A stretch of DNA of 53,901 nt from Brevundimonas sp. G8. GTDB taxonomy: Bacteria > Pseudomonadota > Alphaproteobacteria > Caulobacterales > Caulobacteraceae. The notes below the pieces were generated by a model. That model ran no database searches. It had not been told where the DNA came from and worked only from the letters and a program-made list of their open reading frames with translations. A program made the position numbers and the translations under genes. The stretch covers positions 409,105-463,005 of the forward strand of contig NZ_LR732816.1 in NCBI RefSeq assembly GCF_902506205.1. Reading direction: 5' to 3'. Positions 53,002-53,901 of the stretch are shown here, one piece after another (positions within the stretch are counted from its first letter, which is position 1; each line of letters opens with the position of its first letter).

Positions 53002-53505
53002 ATGTTCACTACGTTTGTTCTCGCCGTCGCCCTGCAGGCCGCCATGCCCGCCGCCCCTTTGATCGGAAGGGCCACGGTTATCGATGGCGACACCTTGGAG
53101 ATCGGGGGCCAACGCGTGCGGCTGTGGGGCGTGGATGCGCCTGAAGGCCGCCAGTCCTGCCTGCGGGACGGTCAGGCCTACCGCTGCGGCACGGAGGCGG
53201 CCCGCCATCTAGACCGCTTGATCAACGACCGGCCGGTCACCTGCACGCCGCAGGGGCGGCCTGATCGCTATCGCCGCATGGTCGCGCGCTGCGCCGTCAC
53301 CGCCGACTGCGCACCAGGCGAGGGCTGCAGGACGTTCCGCCGAGATCTTGGAAGCTGGATGGTCGCCGACGGTTGGGCTTTGGACTATGCGCGCTACAGC
53401 GGCAGCGAACATGCTGAGCAGCAACATGACGCCCAAGAGGGCCGAAAGGGGCTGTGGGCGGGGGCGTTCGTCAGTCCATGGGATTGGCGGGCTGGCAAAC
53501 GGTAG
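53002..53505 (+). CDS. Secreted thermonuclease (SNase) family protein
   Basis: 167 aa. Signal peptide: FTTFVLAVALQAAMPAAP. SNase-fold motifs: ATVIDGDTLEIGGQRVRLWG (about 24-43), with the metal-binding Asp and the Arg, VDAPEGRQ with Asp and Glu (about 44-51), and DRYRRMVARC (about 89-98), with the second catalytic Arg region. The first Cys pair (SCLRDGQAYRCG) may form a disulfide. It is a periplasmic or exported Ca2+-dependent nuclease. It is divergent from the nuclease pair and probably unrelated to it. Several alphaproteobacterial genomes carry this short form. Confidence 0.88.
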   Translation: MFTTFVLAVALQAAMPAAPLIGRATVIDGDTLEIGGQRVRLWGVDAPEGRQSCLRDGQAYRCGTEAARHLDRLINDRPVTCTPQGRPDRYRRMVARCAVTADCAPGEGCRTFRRDLGSWMVADGWALDYARYSGSEHAEQQHDAQEGRKGLWAGAFVSPWDWRAGKR

Positions 53506-53667
53506 TAGTCAGCGCCCTGCAGCCGCCATCGCTGAAAGGTCGAAGAGGACGCGGGAGGCGTTCGAAGCCGCGTCATTTCGGGATCGCCGGATCAGGGCCT
53601 CGACCACATCTCGAAATCGAGGGTCCAGCGGCCTCCCCCCGCGGAACGAGCCCTCGCCGGGTCGGTC

Positions 53668-53901
53668 GTGGTCGCCCTCCACATCGGCCTCGTGGCCGTC
53701 TTTTCCCTGGGGCTGCGGCCTTCGCCGGCCATGGTGGGCGGCGCTCCCGTCATCCAGCTCACCCTGACGCCACGGGCAGTTTCGATGGCGCCAACGCTCC
53801 AAGGACCTCGCCGGCGAGCGACACGTCCGCTCATGTTCCAGACGAACCGCTGCAAGCCGATGCCGAGGCGCCGCATCCGCCCCCCCCCCCGACCCCGCGT
53901 C
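53668..53901 (+). CDS. Possible N-terminus of a TonB-like membrane protein (partial, doubtful frame)
   Basis: From GTG 53668 the frame reads VALHIGLVAVFSLGLRPSPA, then MVGGAPVIQLTLTPR, resembling the single membrane helix and start of a TonB/TolA-type transducer. After about 53775 the adjacent frame becomes the more protein-like one (GSFDGANAPRTSPASDTSAH, later Pro-rich PHPPPPPTPR), implying a frameshift. A run of 10 Cs near 53881-53890 is prone to sequencing error. The gene leaves the window. Confidence 0.22.
   Translation, partial: MVALHIGLVAVFSLGLRPSPAMVGGAPVIQLTLTPRAVSMAPTLQGPRRRATRPLMFQTNRCKPMPRRRIRPPPRPRV

Noticed and set aside
1..53901. CRISPR arrays, complete insertion sequences, rRNA or tRNA genes
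   Set aside because: No regularly spaced repeats, no transposase with terminal inverted repeats, and no cloverleaf or rRNA sequence were recognised on either strand.

Overview
This is a GC-rich alphaproteobacterial window, most likely from Caulobacteraceae and perhaps Brevundimonas. That is an inference from the ImuA/ImuB/DnaE2 mutasome genes, GAAC-N7-GAAC type SOS boxes, several GGAAC-N16/17-CGTT sigma-EcfG type promoters, a LOV histidine kinase and HisKA_2 signalling. No rRNA, tRNA, CRISPR array or intact insertion sequence was found.

Layout. Bases 1-3070 look like the edge of an integrated plasmid or ICE-type element: a toprim primase-like protein, a RadC-family JAMM protein, a small TraR/DksA zinc-finger protein and two small unknowns. 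Bases 3544-10441 hold an SDR / GH15 glucosidase / SDR operon, another SDR, a medium-chain reductase, and a stress-promoter-driven trio of small proteins. A full-length Mfd-type translocase follows (10792-14175). Bases 14230-20527 form a tight minus-strand operon of seven overlapping genes: GT4, GT2, a GT28/MurG-like protein, an acyl-CoA-dehydrogenase-fold flavoprotein, a PIG-L deacetylase, a NodS-like methyltransferase and a second GT2. It looks like an uncharacterised glycoconjugate pathway. Bases 20807-28083 carry small stress proteins, an SRPBCC protein, a zinc alcohol dehydrogenase, and a minus-strand sugar operon (SemiSWEET, small protein, isochorismatase-like hydrolase, GH65 glucosidase).

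Bases 28177-42969 are a DNA-damage-tolerance region. imuA-imuB sit behind a perfect SOS box, but dnaE2 lies about 9.3 kb away, divergent from a dinB-alkB pair with a one-mismatch SOS box between them. The separating stretch holds an MNT-HEPN protein, a LOV-kinase-receiver hybrid, a divergent DUF4118/HisKA_2 kinase, small secreted proteins, a GDSL esterase and exonuclease III.

Bases 43123-50724 contain a lipoprotein, a general-stress glycine-rich protein, a lower-GC serine hydrolase next to a broken regulator, a SnoaL-like protein, a lipoamide-dehydrogenase-like flavoprotein, and an SDR translationally coupled to an amylo-alpha-1,6-glucosidase. Bases 51229-52694 hold a lower-GC overlapping pair: a TIR/deoxyribosyltransferase-like domain fused to a PD-(D/E)xK nuclease, and a second PD-(D/E)xK protein. 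This is a candidate undescribed defence module. A secreted thermonuclease closes the readable part.

Functionally, two themes recur: stress-induced carbohydrate and redox enzymes under probable EcfG control, and SOS-controlled mutagenic repair. The two strongest candidates for something new are the seven-gene glycoconjugate operon and the nuclease pair. All family assignments are by eye from motifs; no database search was run.
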